Position numbers and translations under genes: made by a program. A DNA stretch of 64,000 bases from Arthrobacter sp. Leaf234 (GTDB lineage Bacteria; Actinomycetota; Actinomycetes; Actinomycetales; Micrococcaceae). The stretch is from contig NZ_LMLU01000010.1 in the NCBI RefSeq assembly GCF_001422665.1, positions 36,900-100,899 on the forward strand. Direction: 5' to 3'. The notes under the pieces were generated by a model that was not told where the DNA came from, did not search any database, and worked only from the letters and a program-made list of their open reading frames with translations. Shown here in pieces: positions 63,854 through 64,000 of this stretch; position 1 is the stretch's first letter; each line of letters starts with the position of its first letter.

Positions 63854-64000
63854 TCACCCAGTGTCACGCGATGCGATGCGATGCCACGCGGTGCCCACCG
63901 GGTGCGGCGGGGGCTGCCGCCGAGCTCGACGAAGGAAGGCGCTTCTCGGCCGGGTGACGTCGGCGAGGGCGGGGGTGGCGGGGTCGTGCCAGATCAGTTC
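63854..64000 (-). CDS. Possible C-terminal end of a gene entering from the right edge
   Basis: The minus-strand frame is open for 49 codons from the window edge to a TGA at 63854-63856. The first 20 or so codons have near-total G/C at third positions (LIWHDPATPALADVTRP), then bias fades towards the repeats. This could be the end of a real protein whose tail has been remade by repeat sequence, or a chance frame. The rest of 63628-64000 shows only repeats, including three GCGAT units near 63880. Confidence 0.3.
   Translation of the reverse strand, partial: ELIWHDPATPALADVTRPRSAFLRRARRQPPPHPVGTAWHRIASRDTG

Overview
The window is high-GC, densely coded chromosomal DNA with very strong G/C bias at third codon positions, many GTG (and some TTG) starts, and gene order typical of Actinobacteria. 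The oleA/oleB pair, the smc-ftsY-ffh and rpsP-khpA-rimM-trmD-rplS blocks, DUF2469/DUF3145/DUF3052 proteins, the fasR-fab cluster beside aceE and an MptB-type mannosyltransferase fit a member of the Micrococcaceae (Arthrobacter sensu lato or a close relative). I see no prophage, insertion sequence, CRISPR array or rRNA operon.

Layout. 1-2 kb: end of a long-chain olefin (ole) operon, divergent from smc. 2-14 kb: smc, an MFS exporter, ftsY, a nitrogen pair amt-glnK with a GlnR-like operator, a glucose-6-phosphate dehydrogenase, and ffh. 14-16.5 kb: a hydrolase-like protein without its nucleophile, a metal amidohydrolase and a two-domain VOC protein behind two palindromes. 16.6-22 kb: ribosome and secretion block (rpsP, khpA, rimM, trmD, rplS, two type I signal peptidases, rnhB, DUF2469). 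22-28 kb: a small acidic repeat protein, yraN, comM-like, dprA, an alkyltransferase-like protein lacking the acceptor cysteine, and a XerC-type recombinase. 28-37 kb: DUF3145, then on the minus strand fabD-fabH-acpP-fabF, the PucR-type regulator fasR and aceE. 37-43 kb: DUF3052, AhpE-type peroxiredoxin, sirtuin, a secreted repeat protein, tRNA-Val, rlmN and gnd. 43-50 kb: cysE, cysK, msrA, a Nif3-zinc ribbon-RNase HI operon, a 45-codon repeat micro-ORF, yaaA and rnpB. 50-64 kb: MFS transporter, def, acyl-CoA dehydrogenase, tRNA-His, orn, mptB, DUF3224, tRNA-Arg, DUF6098, an SSB paralogue, a lipoprotein, ettA, two thioesterases and a repeat-rich end.

How the genes work together. FtsY and Ffh are receptor and core of the signal recognition particle, and the two LepB peptidases act downstream of that route. 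PDH E1 (aceE) supplies acetyl-CoA to the fabD-H-acpP-fabF set. FasR is the likely activator of that set: a 17-bp motif occurs both upstream of fabD and upstream of fasR (14 of 17 bases shared). OleA and the acyl-CoA enzymes draw on the same acyl pool. CysE and CysK form a cysteine pathway beside MsrA.

Most notable. (1) An Ogt/MGMT-family protein with PGHR in place of PCHR. (2) RNase HI fused to a VOC domain where mycobacteria carry an RNase HI-CobC fusion. (3) The paired FasR-like operators. (4) A micro-ORF built from 9-bp minisatellite units encoding V-(H/Y)-A triplets. (5) An 11-bp-periodic operator upstream of amt.
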